Shown here piece after piece: positions 17,046-25,869 of a stretch of DNA of 64,000 nucleotides; the stretch's first letter is position 1; each line of letters begins with the position of its first letter. The notes beneath the pieces were generated by a model that had not been told where the DNA came from, made no database searches, and worked only from the letters and a program-made list of their open reading frames with translations. Source of the DNA: Pseudomonas sp. FP2335 (GTDB lineage Bacteria > Pseudomonadota > Gammaproteobacteria > Pseudomonadales > Pseudomonadaceae). Location of the stretch: positions 248,001-312,000 of the forward strand of contig NZ_CP117437.1 of assembly GCF_030687535.1 (NCBI RefSeq). Direction: 5' to 3'. The position numbers and the translations under genes are program-made.

Positions 17046-19042
17046 GTGCATCGTCCACCCCATCCAGCGGCCTGGTGCGTATGAATGCGCCGGTCTTCTA
17101 CTTTGCCGCCACGTTCATTCTGCTGTTCGGCCTGATTGTCATCGCCATCCCGCAACAGGCCGGTGCCTGGTTGCTGGCCGCGCAAAACTGGGCGGCCAAT
17201 ACGGTTGGCTGGTACTACATGCTGGCGATGACCCTGTATCTGGTCTTCGTGGTGGTCACCGCGTTATCGGGCTACGGCAAGATAAAACTCGGTGCCGACC
17301 ACGACGAGCCCGAGTTCAGTTATCTGTCCTGGGCCGGCATGCTGTTCGCTGCCGGGATCAGCATCACGCTGTTTTTCTTCTGCGTGTCCGAGCCGCTGAC
17401 CCACTTGGTGCAGCCACCCCAAGGCGCGCCAATGAACGCCGATGCCGCGCGCCAGGCCATGCAGATCCTGTTTCTGCACTGGGGCCTGCATGGCTGGGGC
17501 GTGTTCGCCTTTGTCGGCATGGCCCTGGCATATTTCGCCTATCGGCATAACCTGCCGCTGGCGTTGCGTTCGGCGCTGTACCCGCTGATCGGCAAGCGCA
17601 TCAACGGCCCCATCGGTTATGCGGTGGATGGCTTCGGCATCATCGCCACGGTGTTTGGCCTGGGCGCGGACATGGGCTTTGGGGTGCTGCACCTCAACTC
17701 GGGCCTGGACTACTTGTTTGGCATCGCCCACACCCAGTGGATCCAGGTCGGCCTGATCACCTTGATGATGGGCGCCGCGATCATTGTCGCGGTGGCGGGG
17801 GTCGACAAGGGTGTGCGGGTGATGTCCGACATCAACATGCTGCTGGCCTGTGCGCTGCTGCTGTTCGTGTTGTTTGCCGGGCCGACCCAGCATTTGCTCA
17901 ACACCCTGATCCAGAACCTCGGCGACTACCTGGGCGCATTGCCGACCAAGAGTTTCGACGTGTACGCCTATGACAAGCCGAGCGACTGGCTGGGCGGTTG
18001 GACAGTGTTCTACTGGGCCTGGTGGATCGCGTGGTCGCCGTTCGTAGGGCTGTTTATCGCGCGGATTTCCCGTGGCCGCACTATCCGCGAATTCGTGTTT
18101 GGCGTGCTGCTGATCCCGCTGGGTTTCACCCTGGCGTGGATGTCGATCTTCGGCAACAGCGCCATCGACCAGGTGCTCAACCACGGCATGGCGGCGCTCG
18201 GTCAGTCGGCCGTCGACAACCCGTCGATGAGCCTCTATCTGCTGCTGGAAACTTACCCGTGGAGCAAGGTGGTGATCGCGGTCACGGTGTTTATCAGCTT
18301 TGTGTTCTTCGTTACCTCGGCCGACTCCGGCACGGTGGTGCTGTCGACCCTGTCGTCCAAGGGCGGCAACGCCGATGAAGACGGGCCGAAGTGGCTGCGG
18401 GTGTTCTGGGGTGTGATGACCGGGTTGGTCACCAGTGCGCTGCTGTTTGCCGGCAGCATCGACTCGCTGAAGTCAGCCGTGGTGCTGACCTCGCTGCCGT
18501 TCTCGTTGATCCTGCTGCTGATGATGTGGGGCCTGCACAAGGCGTTCTACCTCGAATCGCAAAAGCAGATTGCGCAGTTGCATTCCCTGGCGCCGGTGTC
18601 GGCGTCGCGCAGAGGCCGTGGCGGTTGGCGTCAGCGTTTAAGCCAGGCCGTGCACTTCCCGTCGCGGGATGAGGTGTACCGCTTCCTTGAATCGACGGTG
18701 CGACCGGCGATTGAAGAAGTGACGGCGGTGTTTGTCGAGAAGGGCCTGAATGTGACGACTCAGCCCGACCCGTCCAACGACAGTGTCAGCCTGGAAATCG
18801 GGCATGGCGAGGAGCATCCGTTCATCTACCAGGTGCAGATGCGCGGCTACTTCACGCCGTCGTTTGCCCGTGGCGGCATGGGTTCCAAAGAGCTCAACAA
18901 CCGCCGCTACTACCGGGCGGAAGTGCATTTGGCCGAGGGCAGCCAGGACTACGATCTGGTCGGCTACACCAAGGAGCAGATCATCAACGACATCCTTGAC
19001 CAGTACGAGCGGCATTTGCAGTTCCTGCACTTGGTGCGTTGA
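17042..19042 (+). CDS. betT: BCCT family (choline/betaine-type) transporter
   Basis: 666 residues with twelve predicted membrane helices. The BCCT signature region is GGWTVFYWAWWIAWSPF (about residues 317-333), followed by GLFIARISRGRTIREF. The C-terminal 130 residues after the last helix form a long cytoplasmic tail, as in the BetT choline transporters whose tail senses osmolarity. It imports a quaternary amine such as choline or betaine with protons or sodium. The specific substrate is not certain. An alternative start is Met14 (17081). No choline oxidation genes (betAB) are in the window. The palindrome at 16921 and the short upstream frame may regulate it. Confidence 0.88.
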   Translation: MSASSTPSSGLVRMNAPVFYFAATFILLFGLIVIAIPQQAGAWLLAAQNWAANTVGWYYMLAMTLYLVFVVVTALSGYGKIKLGADHDEPEFSYLSWAGMLFAAGISITLFFFCVSEPLTHLVQPPQGAPMNADAARQAMQILFLHWGLHGWGVFAFVGMALAYFAYRHNLPLALRSALYPLIGKRINGPIGYAVDGFGIIATVFGLGADMGFGVLHLNSGLDYLFGIAHTQWIQVGLITLMMGAAIIVAVAGVDKGVRVMSDINMLLACALLLFVLFAGPTQHLLNTLIQNLGDYLGALPTKSFDVYAYDKPSDWLGGWTVFYWAWWIAWSPFVGLFIARISRGRTIREFVFGVLLIPLGFTLAWMSIFGNSAIDQVLNHGMAALGQSAVDNPSMSLYLLLETYPWSKVVIAVTVFISFVFFVTSADSGTVVLSTLSSKGGNADEDGPKWLRVFWGVMTGLVTSALLFAGSIDSLKSAVVLTSLPFSLILLLMMWGLHKAFYLESQKQIAQLHSLAPVSASRRGRGGWRQRLSQAVHFPSRDEVYRFLESTVRPAIEEVTAVFVEKGLNVTTQPDPSNDSVSLEIGHGEEHPFIYQVQMRGYFTPSFARGGMGSKELNNRRYYRAEVHLAEGSQDYDLVGYTKEQIINDILDQYERHLQFLHLVR

Positions 19043-19068
19043 TAGCTGGCTTGTTGAAGTCTGCTTTG

Positions 19069-19174
19069 TGTGGGAGCGGGCTTGCTCGCGAAAGCGGTGT
19101 ATCAGTCACACAGGTATCGACTGACACGACGCCTTCGCGAGCAAGCCCGCTCCCACACAAGCCCGCTCCCACAA
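19069..19174. repeat. REPIN with an extra half REP
   Basis: Inverted REP pair followed immediately by a truncated third copy (AAGCCCGCTCCCAC, ending near 19172). Similar appended half copies occur at the REPINs at 25744 and 32921. Confidence 0.85.
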
Positions 19175-19185
19175 AAAAACCTCGC

Positions 19186-19208
19186 AAAGCCCTGATCTAC
19201 AGGGCTTT
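19186..19208 (+). terminator. Hairpin downstream of betT
   Basis: AAAGCCCTG and CAGGGCTTT form a perfect 9-bp stem with a 5-base loop, preceded by AAAAAAACC. There is no long T-run after it, so termination is likely but not certain. It may act in either direction. Confidence 0.45.
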
Positions 19209-19328
19209 CATGAATTTAATTTCATCCGCCGCGCGCCGGTTTTGACGCGCAACTGTCATCTGTCCACTGCGTAATTGTGTGAAGCGTTTGACGCTTTCAT
19301 TTCAGAACAGTGACGGAGACCGGTAACA

Positions 19329-20678
19329 ATGAAGAGGTTATTGAGCCCCATGGTGGGAGCCGCCATGGCGAGCTTTATGCTGTCCGCCCATGCCGATTTT
19401 ATCGATGACAGCCACGCCGACGTGACCCTGCTCAATCGCTATCTCAACCAGCAGGGGCGCGATGTGGTGAACAGCAACGCCAAGGCCCACAGCATCCGCG
19501 ATTGGGGGCAGGGGTTCGAGTTCAACTTCAAGTCGGGCTACACCGACGGGCCGGTGGGTTTTGGCCTCGATCTGCAGGCGTTCTACGGGTTGAAGCTGGA
19601 CTCCGGCGGTGACCTCAACGACAAGGACCACCAGAGCCGCTACCCCGGCAGCATGTTCCCGTTGGACAACGGCAAGTCCGCCGACCAGTTCGGCGTACTC
19701 AGCCCGACGTTCAAGATGCGCCTAGCCAAGGATGAGCTGCGCATCGGCACGCTGTACGGCAACAACCCGGTGCTGGCCAACACCGATGGCCGCCTGTACC
19801 AGCAGACCAATACCGGGGTGCAGTGGGTGTCCAAGGATCTCAGCGATTTCACCTTCACCGGCGGCGATATTTTCAAGACCAAGATCCGCAACGAAACCGG
19901 CGACCAGGGCATGATCACCGCCGGCGGCACCAAGGAAAGCGAGCGCTTCCTGTTCGGCGGCGCCGATTACACCGGCATCCGGAATACGACGGTCAGCCTG
20001 TGGTATTCGAACCTCGAGGATTACTACCAGCAGTTTTTCGTGGGCGCCAAGCGCCATGATGCGTTGTCGGTGGGTGCGCTCGATACCGATGTGCGTGTGT
20101 TCCGCAGCCTCGGTGTGGGCGGCAATGCCGATGGCGACAAGGACTATGCAGCCAGTGGTGTCTACGGCGATGGCGTGAACAAAGGCCGTATCAACCAGAC
20201 CACCGCCAGCCTGCTTGAAAGCTACAGCCTGGACGGTCATACCGTCGGCCTGGGCATCCAGAAAAACAGCGGTGAAAGCGACTTCCCTTACCTCGACTCC
20301 GGCCTCAACAGCGGTGATGCCCGCCAAGGTCCCGGCTCAGGTGCGGACACGCCGGCGCTGACCAATCTGCAGTTGAACAAATTCCAGCATGCCGGTGAGC
20401 GCACCTGGCTGGCCCAGTACAAATACGATCTGGGCAAGCTCGGCCTCACCGGCGTGACCTTTTCTGCCGCCTATGCCCACGGCGATGACATCCGCACGGC
20501 ACAGGGCACCACCAGCGAATGGGAGCGTGACGTTGCCGTGGCGTATCAAGTGCCTACAGGCACCCTCAAGGGCCTCGGTGTGACCTGGAAAAATGCCCAC
20601 GCCAGCCCGGATATTTCCGGTGCCACCGTGCAGGATGAAAACCGCTTTTATGTCAGCTATGTCGTTCCACTCTGGTAG
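19329..20678 (+). CDS. OprD-family outer-membrane porin
   Basis: 449 residues with a signal peptide (MKRLLSPMVGAAMASFMLSA, cleavage near AHA-DF) and GGAG ahead of the ATG. The N-terminal motif DWGQGFEFNFKSGYT and the following GFGLDLQAFYGLKLDSG are typical of OprD/OpdX porins, as is the C-terminal beta-strand ending in VSYVVPLW. These 18-stranded channels admit amino acids, small carboxylates and similar solutes. It lies between the BCCT transporter and an aldo/keto reductase, and its transcript ends at a strong hairpin. The solute is not predictable. Confidence 0.92.
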   Translation: MKRLLSPMVGAAMASFMLSAHADFIDDSHADVTLLNRYLNQQGRDVVNSNAKAHSIRDWGQGFEFNFKSGYTDGPVGFGLDLQAFYGLKLDSGGDLNDKDHQSRYPGSMFPLDNGKSADQFGVLSPTFKMRLAKDELRIGTLYGNNPVLANTDGRLYQQTNTGVQWVSKDLSDFTFTGGDIFKTKIRNETGDQGMITAGGTKESERFLFGGADYTGIRNTTVSLWYSNLEDYYQQFFVGAKRHDALSVGALDTDVRVFRSLGVGGNADGDKDYAASGVYGDGVNKGRINQTTASLLESYSLDGHTVGLGIQKNSGESDFPYLDSGLNSGDARQGPGSGADTPALTNLQLNKFQHAGERTWLAQYKYDLGKLGLTGVTFSAAYAHGDDIRTAQGTTSEWERDVAVAYQVPTGTLKGLGVTWKNAHASPDISGATVQDENRFYVSYVVPLW

Positions 20679-20727
20679 GAAATTGCTGTAAAACGAAAGG
20701 GCAGACTTAAGCGATTCAGCTGGTTAA

Positions 20728-20759
20728 AAGGCCTGGGAATAAGGTTATTCCCAGGCCTT
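20728..20759 (+). terminator. Strong hairpin after the porin gene
   Basis: A 15-bp perfect stem (AAGGCCTGGGAATAA paired with TTATTCCCAGGCCTT) with a 2-base core loop, 50 bases after the porin stop. The sequence is flanked by A-rich and T-containing bases. It likely ends the porin transcript before the aldo/keto reductase gene. Confidence 0.8.
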
Positions 20760-20786
20760 ATTTGCCCTAAGCCCAGAGAGGATTCG

Positions 20787-21824
20787 ATGACGTACATTGC
20801 TGCCGAAAACCGCTATGAATCTATCCCGTATCGCCGCGTAGGCCGCAGTGGATTGGTGCTGCCTGCACTGTCCCTGGGGCTGTGGCACAACTTTGGCGAC
20901 AGCACCCCGATCGACACTCAGCGCGCCCTGTTGCGCACCGCGTTCGACCTGGGGATCAACCACTTCGACCTGGCCAACAACTACGGCCCGCCGTATGGCA
21001 GCGCCGAGATCAACTTCGGCCGTTTGCTGCGCGAAGACTTCAAGCATTACCGCGACGAACTGATCATCTCCAGCAAGGCCGGTTGGGACATGTGGCCAGG
21101 CCCATACGGCCAGGGCGGCGGTTCGCGCAAATACATCCTGGCGAGCCTGGACCAGAGCCTGCAACGCCTGGGCGTCGACTACGTGGACATCTTCTACTCC
21201 CACCGTTTTGACGCCGACACCCCGCTGGAAGAAACCGCCAGCGCCCTTGCCACTGCCGTGCAACAAGGCAAGGCGTTATACATCGGCATCTCTTCGTATT
21301 CCGGGGTGAAAACCCGCGAGATCGCTGCCTTGCTCAAAGAATGGAAAGTGCCGCTGTTGATTCACCAACCGGCCTACAACCTGCTCAACCGCTGGGTAGA
21401 AAAAGACCTGCTGGACACCACCGAAGAGCTCGGCGCCGGGGTGATCGCATTCACGCCGCTGGCCCAGGGCCTGCTGACCGACAAATACCTCAACGGCGTA
21501 CCGGCGGATGCACGGGTGAATCGTCCGGGCGGTGGTTCGTTGCAGGCCAAGCACTTGTCCGAAGCCAACATCGCCCACGTGCGTGCGTTGAATGAGATCG
21601 CCAAGGGTCGTGGCCAGAGCCTGGCGCAACTGGCGCTGGCGTGGACCCTGCGTGATCCACGGGTGACCAGCGCGCTGATCGGCGCGAGCCGGCCAGAGCA
21701 GATCATCGAGAACGTCGGCGCGTTGAAAAACTTGAGCTTCAGTGCTGAGGAGTTGGCAGAGATCGACCGGTTTGCCCAGGAAGGCGGGATCAACCTGTGG
21801 GAAAAACCATCCACCGCTGAATAA
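20787..21824 (+). CDS. Aldo/keto reductase, YghZ type (L-glyceraldehyde 3-phosphate reductase)
   Basis: 345 residues, same length as E. coli YghZ. It is an NADPH-dependent TIM-barrel oxidoreductase. The catalytic tetrad parts are visible as FDLANNYGPPYGSAE (Asp, Tyr), IISSKAG (Lys) and IFYSHRFD (His). The cofactor-binding end is RDPRVTSALIGASRPEQI. In E. coli the enzyme reduces L-glyceraldehyde 3-phosphate and detoxifies methylglyoxal. GAGAGGA precedes the ATG. It is cut off from the porin by a terminator and from the tau genes by a repeat array, so it is probably transcribed alone. Confidence 0.88.
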   Translation: MTYIAAENRYESIPYRRVGRSGLVLPALSLGLWHNFGDSTPIDTQRALLRTAFDLGINHFDLANNYGPPYGSAEINFGRLLREDFKHYRDELIISSKAGWDMWPGPYGQGGGSRKYILASLDQSLQRLGVDYVDIFYSHRFDADTPLEETASALATAVQQGKALYIGISSYSGVKTREIAALLKEWKVPLLIHQPAYNLLNRWVEKDLLDTTEELGAGVIAFTPLAQGLLTDKYLNGVPADARVNRPGGGSLQAKHLSEANIAHVRALNEIAKGRGQSLAQLALAWTLRDPRVTSALIGASRPEQIIENVGALKNLSFSAEELAEIDRFAQEGGINLWEKPSTAE

Positions 21825-21844
21825 GCGGCCGGCAGTACGCGGTC

Positions 21845-22146
21845 AATGTGGGGGCAAGCAAGCCAGCTCCCACATTGGGTTTACAGCGTTGTGAAGAAGG
21901 CGGGTACAACCCGATCCGCGTGGGAGCGGGCTTGCCCGCGAAGGCGGCGTGTCAGTCGATGAAAGCGCTGGCTGACCCACCGCTATCGCAGGCAAGCCAG
22001 CTCCCACATTGGGTTTACAGCGTTGTGAAGAACGTGGGTACAACCCGATCCGTGTGGGAGCGGGCTTGCCCGCGAAGGCGGTGGATCAGTTGATGAAAGT
22101 GCTGGCTGACCCACCGCTATCGCAGGCAAGCCAGCTGCCACATCTG
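21845..22146. repeat. Tandem REPIN array with a 134-bp period
   Basis: The segment CCAGCTCCCACATTGGGTTT through the next REPIN is repeated head to tail: CTCCCACATT-type ends occur at 21867, 22001 and (as CTGCCACAT) 22135, exactly 134 bases apart. Each unit contains a GCGGGC-subtype REP on the left, a CAGGCAAGCCAGC-subtype REP on the right, and the spacer TTTACAGCGTTGTGAAGAA. It occupies the whole gap between the aldo/keto reductase and tauD genes (21825-22160); no gene is visible there. Confidence 0.85.
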
Positions 22147-22160
22147 AACGTCGCCAGTTT

Positions 22161-22997
22161 CTAGAACGGGACGTCGCCCAAAATCGTCGCCCGGTGCATT
22201 ACCCGCCGTTGCGGCCGGTAGTCGTCCACCGCGTAATGCTGGGTCACGCGGTTGTCCCAGAACGCCACGTCGTTTTCCTGCCAGCGCCAACGGATGGTGA
22301 ACTCCGGGCGGGTGGCGTGGGCGAACAGCAGTTTGAGGATCGCCTCGCTTTCCGCCGGTTCCAGTTCATTGATGCGAGTGGTGAACCCTTCGCTGACAAA
22401 CAACGATTTACGCCCGCTCACCGGATGCGTACGCACCACCGGGTGGGACAGCGGTGGGTTCTTCTTGCGGGTTTCTTCCCAGCGCGCCAGGTCTTCGGTG
22501 CTGTTGCCAAAGCGCTCCAGCGGGAAGGATTTGGTGAAGTCGTGGGTCGCGGTCAGCCCGTCGAGCAAGACCTTCAACGGTTGCGACAGGGCCTCATACG
22601 CCGCAATCCCACTGGCCCATAACGTGTCGCCGCCAAACGCCGGCAGCAGCTTGGCGCTGAGTACCGCGCCGAGCGCCGGGGTGGGCAGGAAGGTCACGTC
22701 GGTGTGCCACACGGCGTTGTCGCGCACGTCGGTGACGGCGGTGTCGAGGATCAGTACTTCAGGTTGCTCCGGCACGTTGGGGTAGATCGGGTGAATGTGC
22801 AGGTCGCCGAAATTCGCCGCGAACCGCGCTTGCTGTTGCGGGGTGATGGCTTGGCCGCGGAAGAACAGCACCGAGTGCGTGAGCAACGCCTGTTCGATGG
22901 CGTCGCGCTGTTCGAGGTTCAGCGGTTGAGTGATATCGACGCCACTGATCTGGGCGCCGAGGGCGATGCTTAATGGGGTAACGGTCAGGCTGCTCAT
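22161..22997 (-). CDS. tauD: Taurine dioxygenase
   Basis: 278 residues from the ATG at 22997; a longer frame reads back into tauC. It is an Fe(II)/2-oxoglutarate dioxygenase. The iron ligands are His98 and Asp100 (VWHTDVTF) and His254 (TQHYA), and the 2-oxoglutarate-binding arginine is Arg269 (MHRATILGD), matching E. coli TauD. It converts taurine to aminoacetaldehyde and sulfite in the cytoplasm, releasing sulfur for growth when sulfate is scarce. It is the last gene of tauABCD. Confidence 0.95.
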   Translation of the reverse strand: MSSLTVTPLSIALGAQISGVDITQPLNLEQRDAIEQALLTHSVLFFRGQAITPQQQARFAANFGDLHIHPIYPNVPEQPEVLILDTAVTDVRDNAVWHTDVTFLPTPALGAVLSAKLLPAFGGDTLWASGIAAYEALSQPLKVLLDGLTATHDFTKSFPLERFGNSTEDLARWEETRKKNPPLSHPVVRTHPVSGRKSLFVSEGFTTRINELEPAESEAILKLLFAHATRPEFTIRWRWQENDVAFWDNRVTQHYAVDDYRPQRRVMHRATILGDVPF

Positions 22998-23008
22998 GCT
23001 GTTCTCAC

Positions 23009-23836
23009 TCAATGTGCCTGGCCATGCCACGGCACCAGTTTACGCTGCAGGGCACGCAGGCCCATTTCCATGGCGAAGGCGATCAGGGCGATGACCAGGA
23101 TGCCCAGCACCACCACGTCGGTGACCAGAAACTGCGCCGCCGACTGCACCATGAAGCCCAGGCCGCTAGTGGCCGCGATCAGCTCGGCGGCGACCAGCGT
23201 GGACCAGCCCACACCCAGGCCGATACGCACGCCGGTGAGGATGTCGGGCAGGGCGCTGGGCAGGATCACGTGGCGAATCAGCTGGGCACGGGTTGCGCCC
23301 AGCGACTGCGCTGCCCGCAGCTTGGCCGGGTCGACCGTGCGTACGCCGGTGGCAGTCGCGATGGCAATCGGGGCAAAGATCGCCAGGTAAATCAGCAGCA
23401 CCTTGGACAGCTCGCCAATGCCGCACCAGATCACGATCAACGGCAGGTAGGCCAGTGGCGGGATCGGCCGGTAGAACTCGATCAGCGGGTCGAGAATGCC
23501 CCGGGCGATACGGTTGGAGCCGATGGCAATGCCCACCGGCACGGCGGTCAGCACCGCGAAGCCAAGACCCAGGCCGATACGGCTGAGGCTCGCGCCCAGG
23601 TGCTGCCACAAGGTGGAGTCCATATAGCCGCTGGTCGCCAGCAGCCAGCCTTTTTGCAGCACGGCGGACGGCGGCGGCAGGAACAGCGGTTCGATCAGGC
23701 CGCTGGCGGTCACGGCCCACCAGAGGGTGAGCAGGGCGATCAGGGTCAGCACGCTGATCCAGCGGGTGCTCAAGCTGCGGCGCAGCGGGATAGCCGTTTG
23801 CGCCAGTGGCTTGGCGGCGAGTTCGTAGCTGCTCAT
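23009..23836 (-). CDS. tauC: Taurine ABC transporter permease
   Basis: 275 residues, about six membrane helices, with the EAA loop [20 protein letters not shown] of the SsuC/TauC family. Its ATG overlaps the tauB stop as ATGA. It is the membrane channel of the taurine importer TauABC. Eleven bases separate its stop from the tauD start. Confidence 0.94.
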   Translation of the reverse strand: MSSYELAAKPLAQTAIPLRRSLSTRWISVLTLIALLTLWWAVTASGLIEPLFLPPPSAVLQKGWLLATSGYMDSTLWQHLGASLSRIGLGLGFAVLTAVPVGIAIGSNRIARGILDPLIEFYRPIPPLAYLPLIVIWCGIGELSKVLLIYLAIFAPIAIATATGVRTVDPAKLRAAQSLGATRAQLIRHVILPSALPDILTGVRIGLGVGWSTLVAAELIAATSGLGFMVQSAAQFLVTDVVVLGILVIALIAFAMEMGLRALQRKLVPWHGQAH

Positions 23837-24612
23837 GCGGACACCTGCCGTTGCGAGAACACTTTGCCCAGCACGTGCTCGCGGGTTTCGATAAAGCGTG
23901 GGTCGGACTTGATCGCCCGCGCCGATTCACCGGCGGCGTAGCGTTGGCCGAAGTCCAGGCGCAGGCGTTCGACGATCTGGCCGGGGTTGGGCGCCAGCAG
24001 GATCAGGTCGGTGGCGAGGAACACCGCTTCTTCGATGTCGTGGGTAATCAAGAACACCGGCTTGGCCGTGCGCCGCCAGACCTGTAGCAGCAGCTCTTGC
24101 ATCTGTTCGCGGGTGAACGCATCAAGGGCGCCGAAAGGTTCGTCCATCAGCAACACGCGTGGGTCGGCGGCGAGCGCGCGGGCCAGGCCGACACGCTGCT
24201 TCTGGCCGCCGGACAGCTGCCAGATGCGGCGGCTGTCAAAGCCGGCCAGGTCCACCAGCGCGAGCATTTCCCGGGCGCGCACTTCACGTTGCGCCTTGGG
24301 CACACCGGCCAACTCCAGGCCGAAGCCGACGTTGGCCAGCACGTTCTGCCAGGGCAGCAGGGCGTCGTCCTGGAACACCACGCCGCGTTCGGCGCTGGGG
24401 CCTTTGACCGGCACGCCATCCAGGCTGATGCGCCCGGCGGACGGTTCGACAAAGCCGGCAATCAGGTTCAACAGCGAAGTCTTGCCACTGCCGGACGGGC
24501 CGAGGGCCACCAGCAATTGCTGGGGCCCCAGGTCGATTGAAATGTCAGACAGTACCGGGTGTGTGGCGCCTGGGTACTGTGCGCTGATGCGCTCCAGTTG
24601 TAGCAAGGCCAT
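23833..24612 (-). CDS. tauB: Taurine ABC transporter ATP-binding protein
   Basis: 259 residues. Walker A is GPSGSGKT (residues 38-45), the signature is LSGGQKQR, Walker B is [19 protein letters not shown], and the switch region is [12 protein letters not shown]. This is the SsuB/TauB/NrtD family pattern. It powers taurine uptake with TauC and TauA; the gene lies 18 bases after tauA. Confidence 0.94.
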   Translation of the reverse strand: MALLQLERISAQYPGATHPVLSDISIDLGPQQLLVALGPSGSGKTSLLNLIAGFVEPSAGRISLDGVPVKGPSAERGVVFQDDALLPWQNVLANVGFGLELAGVPKAQREVRAREMLALVDLAGFDSRRIWQLSGGQKQRVGLARALAADPRVLLMDEPFGALDAFTREQMQELLLQVWRRTAKPVFLITHDIEEAVFLATDLILLAPNPGQIVERLRLDFGQRYAAGESARAIKSDPRFIETREHVLGKVFSQRQVSA

Positions 24613-24630
24613 CGCAATGAACTCCCTGAA

Positions 24631-25608
24631 TCAGTTGGTGATGAACTTGGCGCTGACGTACGGGGCGTAGTCCGGCAGTACGGCGTCGACCTTGCCTTGC
24701 TCCTTGAGGAACGCAGCGGTATCGGTCACGGCCTTGGTGGTCGGCGCGCCCAGCAGCGTCACCTGGTCGGCCGCCAGCGGGTAGACGTTGCCTTGCAGCA
24801 GCAGCGGGATGTCGCTGGCCTTGGCGCCGGAGAGTTTCACCAGCTTGTCGACGTTGCCTTTGTCGGCGAGCCAGGCTTGTGGGTCTTTGCGGTAGGCGGC
24901 GTAGGCATCCAGAGTGACTTTGGCGAAGGCTGTGACGATTTCCGGGTGCTTGGCGGCGAAATCCTTACGCACGATCCAGGCATCGAAGGTCGGTGCGCCA
25001 AACTTGGCCAGTTCGCCGGAGGTGATCAGCACCTTGCCGTTTTCCTTGGCCACGCCCAGGGCTGGGTCCCACACGTAGGTGGCGTCGATGTCACCACGCT
25101 TCCAGGCGGCGATGATCGCCGGTGGCGCGAGGTTGAGAATGGTCACTTTCGACGGGTCGATGTTCCAGTGCTTCAGCGCGGCCAGCAGGCTGTAGTGGCC
25201 GGTGGAGACGAAGGGTACGGCGATTTTCTTGCCGATCAGGTCCTGTGGGCTGTTGATCCCTGCACCGTTGCGCGCCACCAGGGCTTCGGCGCCGCCAATC
25301 TGGGTGGCGACAAGGAAGGTTTCCACCGGCACTTTGCGGGTAATGGCAGCGGTCAGCGGGCTGGAACCGAGGTAGCCGATCTGCACGTCGCCGGAGGCGA
25401 TGGCGGCGATGATGTCGGCGCCATTGTCGAACTTGCGCCAGTCGATCTTGGCGTTGGTGGCTTTTTCGTACGCACCGTCGGCCTGGGCGACTTTGGCCGG
25501 GTCCACGGTGGTTTGGTACGCGATGGTCACATCCGCCGCCTGGGCAAACAGGCTGGCGCCGGCCAGGGACAGTGCGGCCAACAGGCGCAGAGGGGTCAAT
25601 AGTTTCAA
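24631..25608 (-). CDS. tauA: Taurine-binding periplasmic protein
   Basis: 325 residues. The start is taken as the TTG at 25608 because GAGGAG lies 7 bases upstream and the protein then begins with a normal signal peptide (MKLLTPLRLLAALSLAGASL, cleaved near AQA-AD). A TTG five codons earlier would overlap that ribosome site. Family motifs are VTIAYQTTVDPAKVAQADG and DNGADIIAAIASGDVQIGYL. It captures taurine for TauBC. First gene of the operon. Confidence 0.93.
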   Translation of the reverse strand: MKLLTPLRLLAALSLAGASLFAQAADVTIAYQTTVDPAKVAQADGAYEKATNAKIDWRKFDNGADIIAAIASGDVQIGYLGSSPLTAAITRKVPVETFLVATQIGGAEALVARNGAGINSPQDLIGKKIAVPFVSTGHYSLLAALKHWNIDPSKVTILNLAPPAIIAAWKRGDIDATYVWDPALGVAKENGKVLITSGELAKFGAPTFDAWIVRKDFAAKHPEIVTAFAKVTLDAYAAYRKDPQAWLADKGNVDKLVKLSGAKASDIPLLLQGNVYPLAADQVTLLGAPTTKAVTDTAAFLKEQGKVDAVLPDYAPYVSAKFITN

Positions 25609-25672
25609 GGGGAAGCTCCTCAATCAGGCGGCCGAGGATCGGCGTGTGAGGAGACTAAATGATCTAAGAATC

Positions 25673-25693
25673 CGAAAATAAATAACATTTTCG
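25673..25693. promoter_or_regulatory. Inverted repeat in the tauA promoter region
   Basis: CGAAAAT and ATTTTCG, 7-base arms separated by 7 bases, in an AT-rich stretch 65-85 bases upstream of the tauA start. Position fits an activator site (CysB/TauR-type regulation of tau genes is known in other bacteria). The regulator here is not known. Confidence 0.4.
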
Positions 25694-25743
25694 AATTAGC
25701 TTATGAGGAGAATGCAGCGTCAATCTTGAGTGGGCACAAGCCA

Positions 25744-25852
25744 AATGTGGGAGCGGGCTTGCTCGCGAAGACGGAGTGTCAGTTAACAGAGTCATCGACT
25801 GATACAACGCATTCGCGAGCAAGCCCGCTCCCACACAAGCGGGCTCCCACAG
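25744..25852. repeat. REPIN with an extra half REP
   Basis: Inverted REP pair between the tauA promoter region and the end of gshA. An additional truncated copy (AAGCGGGCTCCCAC) follows on the right. Confidence 0.85.
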
Positions 25853-25869
25853 GGTTTTGGGTGCGACCT

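Noticed and set aside
21845..22146. Possible CRISPR array
   Set aside because: Period is 134 bases, repeats are REP palindromes and spacers are themselves repeated; no cas genes nearby.
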